A stretch of DNA of 64,000 nt from JBFMDU01 sp034431935 (GTDB lineage: Bacteria; Chloroflexota; Dehalococcoidia; GIF9; JBFMDU01): assembly GCA_034431935.1 (NCBI GenBank), contig DAOUCU010000059.1, positions 1 through 64,000 of the forward strand, in the 5' to 3' direction. Numbering within the stretch: position 1 is the stretch's first letter; each line of letters opens with the position of its first letter. Of this stretch, positions 8,716 through 15,898 are shown in pieces. The notes below the pieces were generated by a model, which searched no databases, was not told where the DNA came from, and saw only the letters and a list, made by a program, of their open reading frames with translations. The position numbers and the translations under genes were made by a program.

Positions 8716-10394
8716 TCAAGAGCGATTGGAGAGTTCTGCCGCCAGTACCAACGGACGTACTGTCATCTGAAGAGCTGCCGCCTCTACTGCGGCAGCTCCT
8801 TTATAATCGCGGCGTCAGGGATGTTGTCCAGGCCAGAGCTTTCCTTGCCGCGGATAACACCAGTGGCGGTGACCCATTTGCCCTGCCTGACATGGATGCC
8901 GCAGTCAGCCGTATCTACCGGGCCCTACTTTCGAGCGAAAAGATTGCTGTCTATGGTGATTTCGATGCCGATGGTATTACTTCCACAGCCCTGCTTGTGG
9001 AAGGTCTCTCTTTACTTGGAGCCTCGGTTGTACCCTACATCCCGCACCGCATTAACGAGGGATACGGGCTTCGCGCTAACAGCCTTGATAAGCTTCGGCA
9101 GGCTGGCGTCAGTCTGGTGATCACGTGTGATTCTGGCATCACCGCCATCGAGGAAGTCAGGTACGCTCAGAAGATTGGACTTGATGTCATCGTGACCGAT
9201 CATCACCACCCGCTTTCGTCGTTGCCGCGCGCCTGTGCCGTGGTAAACCCGAAGCGTAAGGATTCGCGGTATCGCTTTCCGGATTTGGCTGGGGTTGGGG
9301 TTGCCTACAAACTGCTTGAGGCGCTGTTTTGGGGGACCCGTCGGCGAAATGAGGTCAACAAATTCCTGGACCTGGTGGCGCTGGGTACCATTGCCGACAT
9401 GTCGCCGCTGCTTGGAGAGAATCGATATCTGGTCAAAAGGGGGTTGGATCTTCTACGCTTGGGTCAACGTCCCGGGGTATGCGAGCTGGTGCGGCGAGCT
9501 GGGCTTGGACTGGAAAGCATAACTGCAGAGACGGTTTCCTGGGTCTTGGGGCCACGGCTAAACTCCGCGGGGCGCCTTGACGAAGCTATTCCCAGCTATG
9601 ACTTGCTGGTTACCAGGGATGTGGCTGAGGCGGGCAGACTGGCAGAGGAGCTTGAGCGGCGTAATGCCGAGCGCCAGCAACTTACCAAATCGGTGCTATC
9701 GAGTGTCCGTGCGATAATTCAAGAGACGGAAGCTACTTCGCCAGTACTGTTTGCCGGAGGAGAGGAATACCCGCCGGGAGTCGTTGGACTGGTTGCCGGG
9801 AAGCTGGTCGAGGAGTTCTATCGTCCGGTCTGTATCATAAAGAAAGGTGACGGGGTGTGTCGCGGAAGCGCTCGCAGTATACCTGAATTCGACCTGATGA
9901 CTGCTCTGGAACAGTGCGCCGACCTGCTTATTGAGTTCGGCGGCCATTCGCGGGCAGCCGGGTTTACGGTATCAAGTCAGAGACTGCCAGAGTTTGAAAG
10001 CCGTATGCGTGATCTGGCATCCAGACAGCTCCAGGGACTTGACCTGCGGCCGCACATTATTATTGACGCCGAAGTGCCACTGTCGTCTCTTAATCGAAAT
10101 GTTTACAACACTATCCAGCAACTGGCACCCTTTGGCGTCGGTAACCCGGTTCCGGTGCTGTTGAGCCGCCGGGTCAAACTGGTTGAATCTCGCAGGATGG
10201 GTGGTCATGGTGAGCATCTACGCCTGAAGTTGAGGGATAAGAGCGCAGTCTGGCAGGGCGTCGGCTTTGGGCTGGGGAGTCTGGAGAGCGGGCTTGGGCC
10301 CTACGTTGACGTGGTCTATGATTTTGATTTGGATCGCTGGCGCGGCGAAGAAACGCTCCGGCTTAACCTGCTTGGTGTGGCCCCGAGTCAGTAG
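8712..10394 (+). CDS. recJ: Single-stranded-DNA-specific exonuclease RecJ
   Basis: 560 residues, family length. A 5'-3' single-strand exonuclease of recombination and mismatch repair. DHH-domain motifs are YGDFDADGITSTALL (D83, D85, D87) and VIVTDHHHPL (D163-H165). NPKRKDSRYRFPDLAGVGVA and the DHHA1 motif FGGHSRAAGF (about 407-417) follow, with a C-terminal OB fold. The GTG start at 8712 overlaps the fabF stop as GTGA. The last 32 bases overlap the 3' end of the convergent lgt gene, which is unusually tight and leaves no room for a terminator. Confidence 0.95.
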   Translation: MIKSDWRVLPPVPTDVLSSEELPPLLRQLLYNRGVRDVVQARAFLAADNTSGGDPFALPDMDAAVSRIYRALLSSEKIAVYGDFDADGITSTALLVEGLSLLGASVVPYIPHRINEGYGLRANSLDKLRQAGVSLVITCDSGITAIEEVRYAQKIGLDVIVTDHHHPLSSLPRACAVVNPKRKDSRYRFPDLAGVGVAYKLLEALFWGTRRRNEVNKFLDLVALGTIADMSPLLGENRYLVKRGLDLLRLGQRPGVCELVRRAGLGLESITAETVSWVLGPRLNSAGRLDEAIPSYDLLVTRDVAEAGRLAEELERRNAERQQLTKSVLSSVRAIIQETEATSPVLFAGGEEYPPGVVGLVAGKLVEEFYRPVCIIKKGDGVCRGSARSIPEFDLMTALEQCADLLIEFGGHSRAAGFTVSSQRLPEFESRMRDLASRQLQGLDLRPHIIIDAEVPLSSLNRNVYNTIQQLAPFGVGNPVPVLLSRRVKLVESRRMGGHGEHLRLKLRDKSAVWQGVGFGLGSLESGLGPYVDVVYDFDLDRWRGEETLRLNLLGVAPSQ

Positions 10395-11190
10395 TAGCGG
10401 TTGAGGATGTGATGACGGCGGTTTGGGCGCGGCGTATTCTAACGACCAGTATCGCCGCGGCGGTGAGCAGTACCGTCAAGCTGATAACCTGTGCCTGCAA
10501 CAGGCCAGCGAGCGGCAGTTCTCCCTCCCGTACGAAACGGATCGCAAAATCACCGGTGGCGTACGCAATCAGATAGAGAAGGAAGAGAGCCCCCTGCGGA
10601 CGGATGCGGTAGCGGGCCCATAACAGCAGTCCGAAAACGGCTAGGTTCCACAGGAGGAGGTACACCTGGGCCGGATGAACGGCTATGCCGACTGGTGCGA
10701 AGCTTTTCGGATCGGTCCATATGAATGCCCATGGCGCATCGGTCGGTGTACCGTAACAACACCCGTTGAGGGTACAGCCAACCCGTCCTATTGCCTGGGC
10801 CAGCACGGCTCCGGGAGCAACGGTGTCTCCCAGCTTCCAGAATGATATGCGCTTGCGCCAGGCATAGAGTCCGGTAGCTATTGCCGCGCCCAGGATAGCT
10901 CCCCAGACGGCAAAGCCCTCGAAGCCGAATACCTCAAGCGGGTGCTGGGAATAGTAGCTCCAGTGGTCAACGATGTGGACGAGTCTGGCGCCGATGATTC
11001 CGGCCAGAATGGCATATGCCGCCAGTTCGTAAATCTGTTCTCTGGAGATGCCGTAGCGCCTTGCCTCACGGGCCGAAAAAAGCACTACGGCTACCATGGC
11101 CAGTACAATCATGATACCGTACCAGGCAACGGCCAGCGGTCCAATCCGAAAAGCAATCGGGTTTACCGGGATAGTTATGACAGCATTCAC
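10363..11190 (-). CDS. lgt: Phosphatidylglycerol-prolipoprotein diacylglyceryl transferase
   Basis: 275 residues, about seven membrane segments. It attaches diacylglycerol from phosphatidylglycerol to the lipobox cysteine of prolipoproteins in the cytoplasmic membrane. The Lgt signature region is AQAIGRVGCTLNGCCYG (about 131-147), with the conserved arginine R136, and AWYGIMIVLAM near the N-terminus is also typical. The lipobox of the lipoprotein at the right end of the window is a plausible substrate type. The ATG at 11190 overlaps the ftsY stop by four bases, so it is probably translated from the helicase-ftsY-lgt transcript. Confidence 0.93.
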   Translation of the reverse strand: MNAVITIPVNPIAFRIGPLAVAWYGIMIVLAMVAVVLFSAREARRYGISREQIYELAAYAILAGIIGARLVHIVDHWSYYSQHPLEVFGFEGFAVWGAILGAAIATGLYAWRKRISFWKLGDTVAPGAVLAQAIGRVGCTLNGCCYGTPTDAPWAFIWTDPKSFAPVGIAVHPAQVYLLLWNLAVFGLLLWARYRIRPQGALFLLYLIAYATGDFAIRFVREGELPLAGLLQAQVISLTVLLTAAAILVVRIRRAQTAVITSSTATTDSGPHQAG

Positions 11191-12128
11191 TGGTGTTGCT
11201 CTCTAGTATCTTCGAATATCGCTTCGACGAATGTACGGGGGTCGAATGGCACGATGTCCTCCAGTTGCTCGCCCGTACCTATATAGAGTATCGGTATTCT
11301 GAGTTCGTCGCAAATCGTCAGCGCAATCCCGCCGCGGGCTGTGCCGTCGAGCTTGGAAAGAAAGATGCCGCTGACTCCTACCGCTTCGGTGAAATTCTTG
11401 GCCTGCGAGAGGCCATTTTGTCCGGTGGTAGCATCGATTACCAGGAGCACCTGCTGTAGGAGATTGCCATCGCTCTTAGATGCAACGCGCTGTATCTTTT
11501 TCAGCTCTTCCATCAAGTTAAATTTGGTATGCAGGCGTCCTGCGGTATCGATGATAATCACGTTAGCCCGGCGGGCATGAGCGGCCTGAATGGTATCGAA
11601 AACAACGGCGCCCGGGTCGCTGCCCGGCTGGTGGGCAATAACATCGGCCCCGGACAGTTCTCCCCAAAGTTTGAGCTGGTCTATGGCCGCGGCGCGGAAA
11701 GTATCGGCCGCTCCCAGGATAACCTTCGCTCCATCATTTTTGACATAGTAGTTGGCCAGCTTGGCGATGCTTGTTGTCTTGCCCGAGCCATTGACACCAA
11801 CCACCAGGATGAGTCGCCTGTTGCTTTTCACCGGGTGTTCTACAACAGCGGCAGGTCTGGCGGAGTTAAGAAGGTTCACCATTTCCTGCTTGAGCAGGGC
11901 ATAGACCCGGGAACCATCATTTGTCCTCTCTTCGCGTGCTCCCGTCTTCACCAGCTCCAGCAGTCTAGAAGTCGTGGAAACGCTGACGTCGGCTGAAATT
12001 AATAGTTCCTCAAGCTGGTCCCAAGTGTCGTCGTTGATATTGCTGCGGAATAGTCCAGCAATCCGGTGGAACCATTGCTGACGGCTCTTGCTTACGCTTT
12101 GGCTGGTACGTTTGAAGAGGTCAAGCAA
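11187..12128 (-). CDS. ftsY: Signal recognition particle receptor FtsY
   Basis: 313 residues from the TTG at 12128. It is the SRP-receptor GTPase that docks ribosome-nascent chains at the membrane. The NG domain is complete: G1 VVGVNGSGKTTSIAKLA, ADTFRAAAIDQL, DTAGRLHTKFNLM, LSKLDGTARGG and the closing GTGEQLEDIVPFD. The acidic A domain seen in E. coli is absent, as in many bacteria. Upstream, an in-frame TTG at 12206 would add 26 residues with no FtsY likeness, whereas MLDLFKRTSQSV is a typical FtsY beginning; neither has a strong Shine-Dalgarno sequence, so the start is tentative. Confidence 0.93.
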   Translation of the reverse strand: MLDLFKRTSQSVSKSRQQWFHRIAGLFRSNINDDTWDQLEELLISADVSVSTTSRLLELVKTGAREERTNDGSRVYALLKQEMVNLLNSARPAAVVEHPVKSNRRLILVVGVNGSGKTTSIAKLANYYVKNDGAKVILGAADTFRAAAIDQLKLWGELSGADVIAHQPGSDPGAVVFDTIQAAHARRANVIIIDTAGRLHTKFNLMEELKKIQRVASKSDGNLLQQVLLVIDATTGQNGLSQAKNFTEAVGVSGIFLSKLDGTARGGIALTICDELRIPILYIGTGEQLEDIVPFDPRTFVEAIFEDTREQHQ

Positions 12129-12239
12129 CTGAGAATGCCCCTGACTTCCCAAGTTTATGTTGACACAAGGACACGTGATTATACTACCGGTACTTGTGGC
12201 AATCAAACGTTGCCTGGCAGCTATCGAACCGGTTTCAGG

Positions 12240-14537
12240 TCAGGGGGCGTGTTTCTCCGCTGATACCAGTGCTTCGAGCAGAATAATTGCCGCCTCCTTG
12301 TCGAGGGGTTCATTGTTATTGCCGCATTTTGGGGACTGGATGCAGGCAGGGCAGCCGTCCTGGCATGGGCACTCGGCGACCGCTTGTAAAGTAGCCCGCC
12401 ACAGGCGGGGAAGTATCCTATAGCCGTTCTCAGCTATGCCAATGCCTCCGGGGTGGGCATCATAGATGAAGACCTGCGGTTTGCCTGTTCGCGACTGGAG
12501 GGGAGTTGAGACACCACCGATGTCGTTGCGGTCGCAGAGTGCAAAGAGAGGCAGGATGCCGATAGCGGCGTGCTCAAGTGCGTGGATACCGCCATGAAAG
12601 TCCAGCCCCCGCTCGTTTACAAAGTCGATGCCGCATTGAGGGAGTTCGAACCATAGAGCTTGGGTCATGAAGCGCTGGGGTGGTAAATCCAGAGGCTGCT
12701 CGTCAATAACCTCTTCAGAATATTGGCGCTTCTTCTTGAAGCTGACGACCATGGTAGTGACTTCTACCTCACCGAAACATACCGTGACTCCAGATTCGGT
12801 GCGTTCTTGGACAGTTCGTAGAATAGATATGTCGGTAAGTTCTTTAGCGACGGTATAGTAAGGTACATCCGCCGGCTCGACAATGGCGGTCTTGGTTTCA
12901 AGGTCGAGGCGGGTGACGATGAAAGATTCTCCCTGATGGAAGTAAACGGCGCCGGTGTGCAGTTGGGAGAAGGCGGTATTTGCAGGGACGGTCTCAAGGA
13001 GCTGGTAACCGTGTGAAGCGTTGACCAGCGCGTAGTTGTCGTTACTGCTGGAACGGATGTTGATGTCCTGGGCCGGATAGGTTACCGATGTGGCCGGATA
13101 CCATTGCCGTCCACGTCTTCTTAGTTTGCCTTCGCTCTCAAGCGAGGTGACCGCGGCTTTGAATGCGTCTCCGAGGAGCGGTACGTCTGAGTCATCGAGT
13201 GGCTTTTCCCAGGCGGCGCATAGCAGGTGGGGTTTCAGGATTTGAGGGTTGTGCGGGTTGATGAGGGCGCTTTCAAAATTTCTGGCGAAAAAGAAATCCG
13301 GATGTCTCATGAAATACTGGTCAAGAGGGTCGTTCTGTGCGATGAGGAAGCTGAGGGCTTTGCGGCGGTCCCGGCCGCTTCTTCTGGCCTGCTGCCATGT
13401 ACTTGATATGCTTCCGGGGTAGCCGGTGAGGATGGTTGCCTCGAGGTCACCGATGTCGATACCGAGTTCGAGGGCTGTTGTTGCCACCACTCCGCGGAGG
13501 TCACCGTTGAATAGTCCGCGCTCGATACGTCGCCGGTCTTCAACGAGATAGCCGGCCCGGTAGGGGCTAATTGTTCCTGCCAACTCTGCTGGGAGCCGTC
13601 CTCTGACGTATCGGTAGATGAGTTCAGTCAGCTTCCGTGTTCTGGCAAAAACGAGGGTACGGAGGCCGTTTTTAATCAGGTGACTGAAAATGAAGGTAGC
13701 TTCAGTGTTGGGACTGCGCCGGGTCGCCTTGATTTTATCAACTATCGGTGGGTTCCAGAACACGAATCGTCTGGGACCAGCTGGTGAGCCATCCTGCACA
13801 ATGACTTCGAAGGGTAGCCCGGTCAGCCTCTCGGCATGCTCCTTCGGGTTGGCGATGGTGGCCGAGCACAGTATGAACTGCGGGAAGGACCCGTAGAGGC
13901 GGCATAACCGGCGCAGTCGGCGCATGATGTTGCTCACATGTGACCCAAAGACGCCACGATAGATGTGTGCTTCGTCACAGACTACGAAGCGGAGCTGTCG
14001 CAGAAGTCGTATCCAGGACTGATGGTTGGGGAGGATGCCGAAGTGAAGCATGTCGGGGTTGGTCAGGATGACGCGAGCCCTGGACTTAATCCGCGCCCGA
14101 ATGTCGGACGGCGTGTCGCCATCGAAAGTGGCGTATTCGTCATGGTTAAGTATGTCGGGGTGAGCCAGTTGATGGAAGTGCCGTAGCTGGTCTTGGGCAA
14201 GAGCCTTAGTAGGGAAAAGGTAAATAGTGCGGCTGATGTGCTGGGTGAGTATGGATTCGAGGACCGGTACGTTGTAGCACAGACTCTTGCCGCTGGCGCT
14301 TGGTGTCGCGACTATGACGTTCTTGCCGGAACGGATGAGGTTGATAGCATCGACCTGATGTGAGTAAAGCTTGGAGATGCCAGCGGATGCGAGCTTATTT
14401 TGCAAGATCTCGGGTAAAGAGTAGCTCAATTCTGCGGTCTTGGCAGACCGCGGTGGTATGTACTGGATGTGGCTCGCCTGTCCCTCATAGTCGGGGAGGG
14501 ATAGCAGCCGGTCGAGGAAGGCAAATGCATCGCTCAT
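12240..14537 (-). CDS. DEAD/DEAH-box helicase with C-terminal DUF1998/MZB domain (MrfA/YprA-like)
   Basis: 765 residues. Superfamily 2 helicase: Walker A TPSASGKS (78-85), DEAH box VVCDEAHIYRG (D189-H192), motif III LCSATIANP, and motif VI QQARRSGRDRRKALSF. The C-terminal part carries the DUF1998 cysteine set CPCQDGCPACIQSPKC (723-738), a likely zinc site. This architecture matches the Hrq1/MrfA family; B. subtilis MrfA (YprA) acts in excision repair of mitomycin lesions. A role in DNA repair is therefore likely here, by family. It is first in a reverse block with ftsY and lgt, though the 111-base gap to ftsY leaves co-transcription uncertain. Confidence 0.88.
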   Translation of the reverse strand: MSDAFAFLDRLLSLPDYEGQASHIQYIPPRSAKTAELSYSLPEILQNKLASAGISKLYSHQVDAINLIRSGKNVIVATPSASGKSLCYNVPVLESILTQHISRTIYLFPTKALAQDQLRHFHQLAHPDILNHDEYATFDGDTPSDIRARIKSRARVILTNPDMLHFGILPNHQSWIRLLRQLRFVVCDEAHIYRGVFGSHVSNIMRRLRRLCRLYGSFPQFILCSATIANPKEHAERLTGLPFEVIVQDGSPAGPRRFVFWNPPIVDKIKATRRSPNTEATFIFSHLIKNGLRTLVFARTRKLTELIYRYVRGRLPAELAGTISPYRAGYLVEDRRRIERGLFNGDLRGVVATTALELGIDIGDLEATILTGYPGSISSTWQQARRSGRDRRKALSFLIAQNDPLDQYFMRHPDFFFARNFESALINPHNPQILKPHLLCAAWEKPLDDSDVPLLGDAFKAAVTSLESEGKLRRRGRQWYPATSVTYPAQDINIRSSSNDNYALVNASHGYQLLETVPANTAFSQLHTGAVYFHQGESFIVTRLDLETKTAIVEPADVPYYTVAKELTDISILRTVQERTESGVTVCFGEVEVTTMVVSFKKKRQYSEEVIDEQPLDLPPQRFMTQALWFELPQCGIDFVNERGLDFHGGIHALEHAAIGILPLFALCDRNDIGGVSTPLQSRTGKPQVFIYDAHPGGIGIAENGYRILPRLWRATLQAVAECPCQDGCPACIQSPKCGNNNEPLDKEAAIILLEALVSAEKHAP

Positions 14538-14585
14538 GGTGATAAGATGTGCTCGCAGGCATTGTACAGGTATTGCCGCGTGAGA

Positions 14586-14879
14586 CTAGAACACCGGGAT
14601 TATCTCAGTCTCGTGGCTGACAATCTCCACCTGTGGGTAGTTGTGGACAATGAAGTTTAGCGCATTGGCAAGGACTTCATCGGCGTGGCGGGAGTGGTTG
14701 CTGACGCAAGCGATGCCGATGCTCGCAAGTTGCCAGAGCTCATGGTTCTCGACTTCGGCCACGGATATGCGGTATTCGTTCTGGAGACGAGCGATGAGGG
14801 ACTTTATGATTCGCCGCTTGTCTTTCAGTGACTGGCTTTCGGGTAAACGAATCTCTACTCTACAAACTCCGATATTCAT
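14586..14879 (-). CDS. DUF503 (YlxP-like) family protein
   Basis: 97 residues, family length. The start MNIGVCRVEIRLPESQSLKDKRR and the segment RISVAEVENHELWQLASIG are characteristic of DUF503, a small ferredoxin-like-fold protein often encoded near rbfA and infB. No biochemical function is established. Here it stands between a zinc-ribbon gene and the helicase, not in the usual infB context. Confidence 0.85.
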   Translation of the reverse strand: MNIGVCRVEIRLPESQSLKDKRRIIKSLIARLQNEYRISVAEVENHELWQLASIGIACVSNHSRHADEVLANALNFIVHNYPQVEIVSHETEIIPVF

Positions 14880-14913
14880 CGGGCGAGTAAAGTTGGCTCC
14901 GGGTAATATAGGT

Positions 14914-14941
14914 GCCTCTCAGGGGAGGAGGGCTGAGAGGC
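14914..14941. terminator. Hairpin between the zinc-ribbon gene and the DUF503 gene
   Basis: A nine-base-pair perfect stem (left arm 14914-14922, right arm 14933-14941) with a ten-base purine loop on the forward strand. No T tract follows on the reverse strand, so it may attenuate rather than terminate. Confidence 0.4.
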
Positions 14942-14954
14942 TGTTCCCAGCTAG

Positions 14955-15254
14955 TTAGCGGGTTTCTTTGATTTTCGCGTAGCAGGCGCTGCAGTATACG
15001 GGCCGGTCCTGCTTGGGTTCGAAAGGAACCTCGGCCGGCTGGCCGCAGGACGCACAGGTTGTCTGAAACATAGTCCTGGGGCGAGCGCTACCTCCGGTTG
15101 CGGAGCGGGACTGTCTCCTGGCCGCCCGGCACTCCGGACAGCGTCCAGGGTCATTCTGGAGTCCCTTGGAGCGATAGAACTCCTGTTCACCGACGGTGAA
15201 GGTGAACGTCTTGCCGCATTCCCGGCAGGTCAGGGTTTTGTCCGCCAGAGTCAT
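14955..15254 (-). CDS. Two-domain zinc-ribbon protein (zf-trcl type)
   Basis: 99 residues. The N-terminal half is the zf-trcl ribbon with C10-x2-C13 and C39-x2-C42 around FTVGEQEFYRSKGL and PGRCPECRAARR. The C-terminal half has a second CxxC pair, C67-x2-C70 and C88-x2-C91, with AEVPFEPKQDRPVYC. Both probably bind zinc. Such proteins are small, nucleic-acid-binding by appearance, and their role is not established. The ATG at 15254 follows AGGAGGT. Upstream codons are open for 29 more residues but lie inside a long untranslated leader. A good promoter is 172 bases upstream. Confidence 0.82.
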   Translation of the reverse strand: MTLADKTLTCRECGKTFTFTVGEQEFYRSKGLQNDPGRCPECRAARRQSRSATGGSARPRTMFQTTCASCGQPAEVPFEPKQDRPVYCSACYAKIKETR

Positions 15255-15419
15255 TAACTTACCTCCTAGGTGGTGAAAAATTGCGCCTCGTTGCGGTTCC
15301 CGTCTCTGAGCGTCAAACCCCTCTTTGCCAGGCTGCCACAAAAACGCAAAAGGGCGAACCCGCTCCTCCCGGTGAAGGGTGCCAGATGATCAACAGAACT
15401 GAACGAAGGTGCCACCTTA
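15255..15419 (-). promoter_or_regulatory. Long 5' leader of the zinc-ribbon gene, possibly structured
   Basis: About 165 bases lie between the expected transcription start (near 15419) and the ATG. The leader contains a GGGTTCGCCC stem-loop with a UUCG tetraloop (within about 15345-15357), then TTTTGCGTTTTT, and near its start GGTG and CACC segments that can pair. I do not recognise a known riboswitch. A long leader before a small basic protein recalls cold-shock genes; this is inference. Confidence 0.35.
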
Positions 15420-15425
15420 TGTTTT

Positions 15426-15455
15426 AGTATAGGATTGGTGTCTGGCCGAAGTCAA
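15426..15455 (-). promoter_or_regulatory. Promoter of the zinc-ribbon gene
   Basis: Reverse strand: TTGACT, 18-base spacer, TATACT, both elements one mismatch from consensus. Confidence 0.65.
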
Positions 15456-15577
15456 TATCTTGCATGAAAGACTGACCATAATCGCTGCAGGAGGCGATTG
15501 TGAAAGCTGCCTGTGCTCACAATCAGTTATTGCTATGATGTCGTATCTGACGTTGGGTCACAGTATTTTGGCAGTTG

Positions 15578-15586
15578 TGATATAAT
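15578..15586 (+). promoter_or_regulatory. Extended -10 promoter of rpsO-pnp
   Basis: TGaTATAAT, a perfect extended -10 element, 40 bases before rpsO. The -35 region is weak, as is common with extended -10 promoters. The same element is found before prfA, gatC and the AsnC gene. Confidence 0.7.
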
Positions 15587-15626
15587 CTTCCGACATTATT
15601 TTTTAGTATTGTTAAGGAGACTTATA

Positions 15627-15890
15627 GTGGACGCAGAGAGGAAGAAGCGTATCATCGCCGATTTTAAAATGCGTGACGGTGATACCGGATCCACCGAAGT
15701 GCAGGTTTCGCTGCTTACGGAACGGATTAACGAAATCACGGCACATCTCAAGGCAAATCCCCACGATTTTCATTCACAGCGCGGATTGTTCAAATTGATC
15801 GGTCGGCGCCGCCGTCTTCTCACCTACCTGAACAAGAAGAATCTGAAGAGTTATCAGGCATTAATTGACAAGCTCGGCTTGAGGAAGTGA
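15627..15890 (+). CDS. rpsO: 30S ribosomal protein S15
   Basis: 87 residues, family length. S15 binds 16S rRNA early in assembly of the small subunit. DGDTGSTEVQVSLLTERI, a DFHSQRGLFKLIGRRRRLL stretch and the end LIDKLGLRK are S15 signatures. The GTG at 15627 follows AAGGAG at 15613-15618. The reading frame is open for 38 more codons upstream, but these cover the promoter and have no S15 likeness. The gene runs into pnp, the classical rpsO-pnp pair. Confidence 0.97.
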   Translation: MDAERKKRIIADFKMRDGDTGSTEVQVSLLTERINEITAHLKANPHDFHSQRGLFKLIGRRRRLLTYLNKKNLKSYQALIDKLGLRK

Positions 15891-15898
15891 CACTGGTG

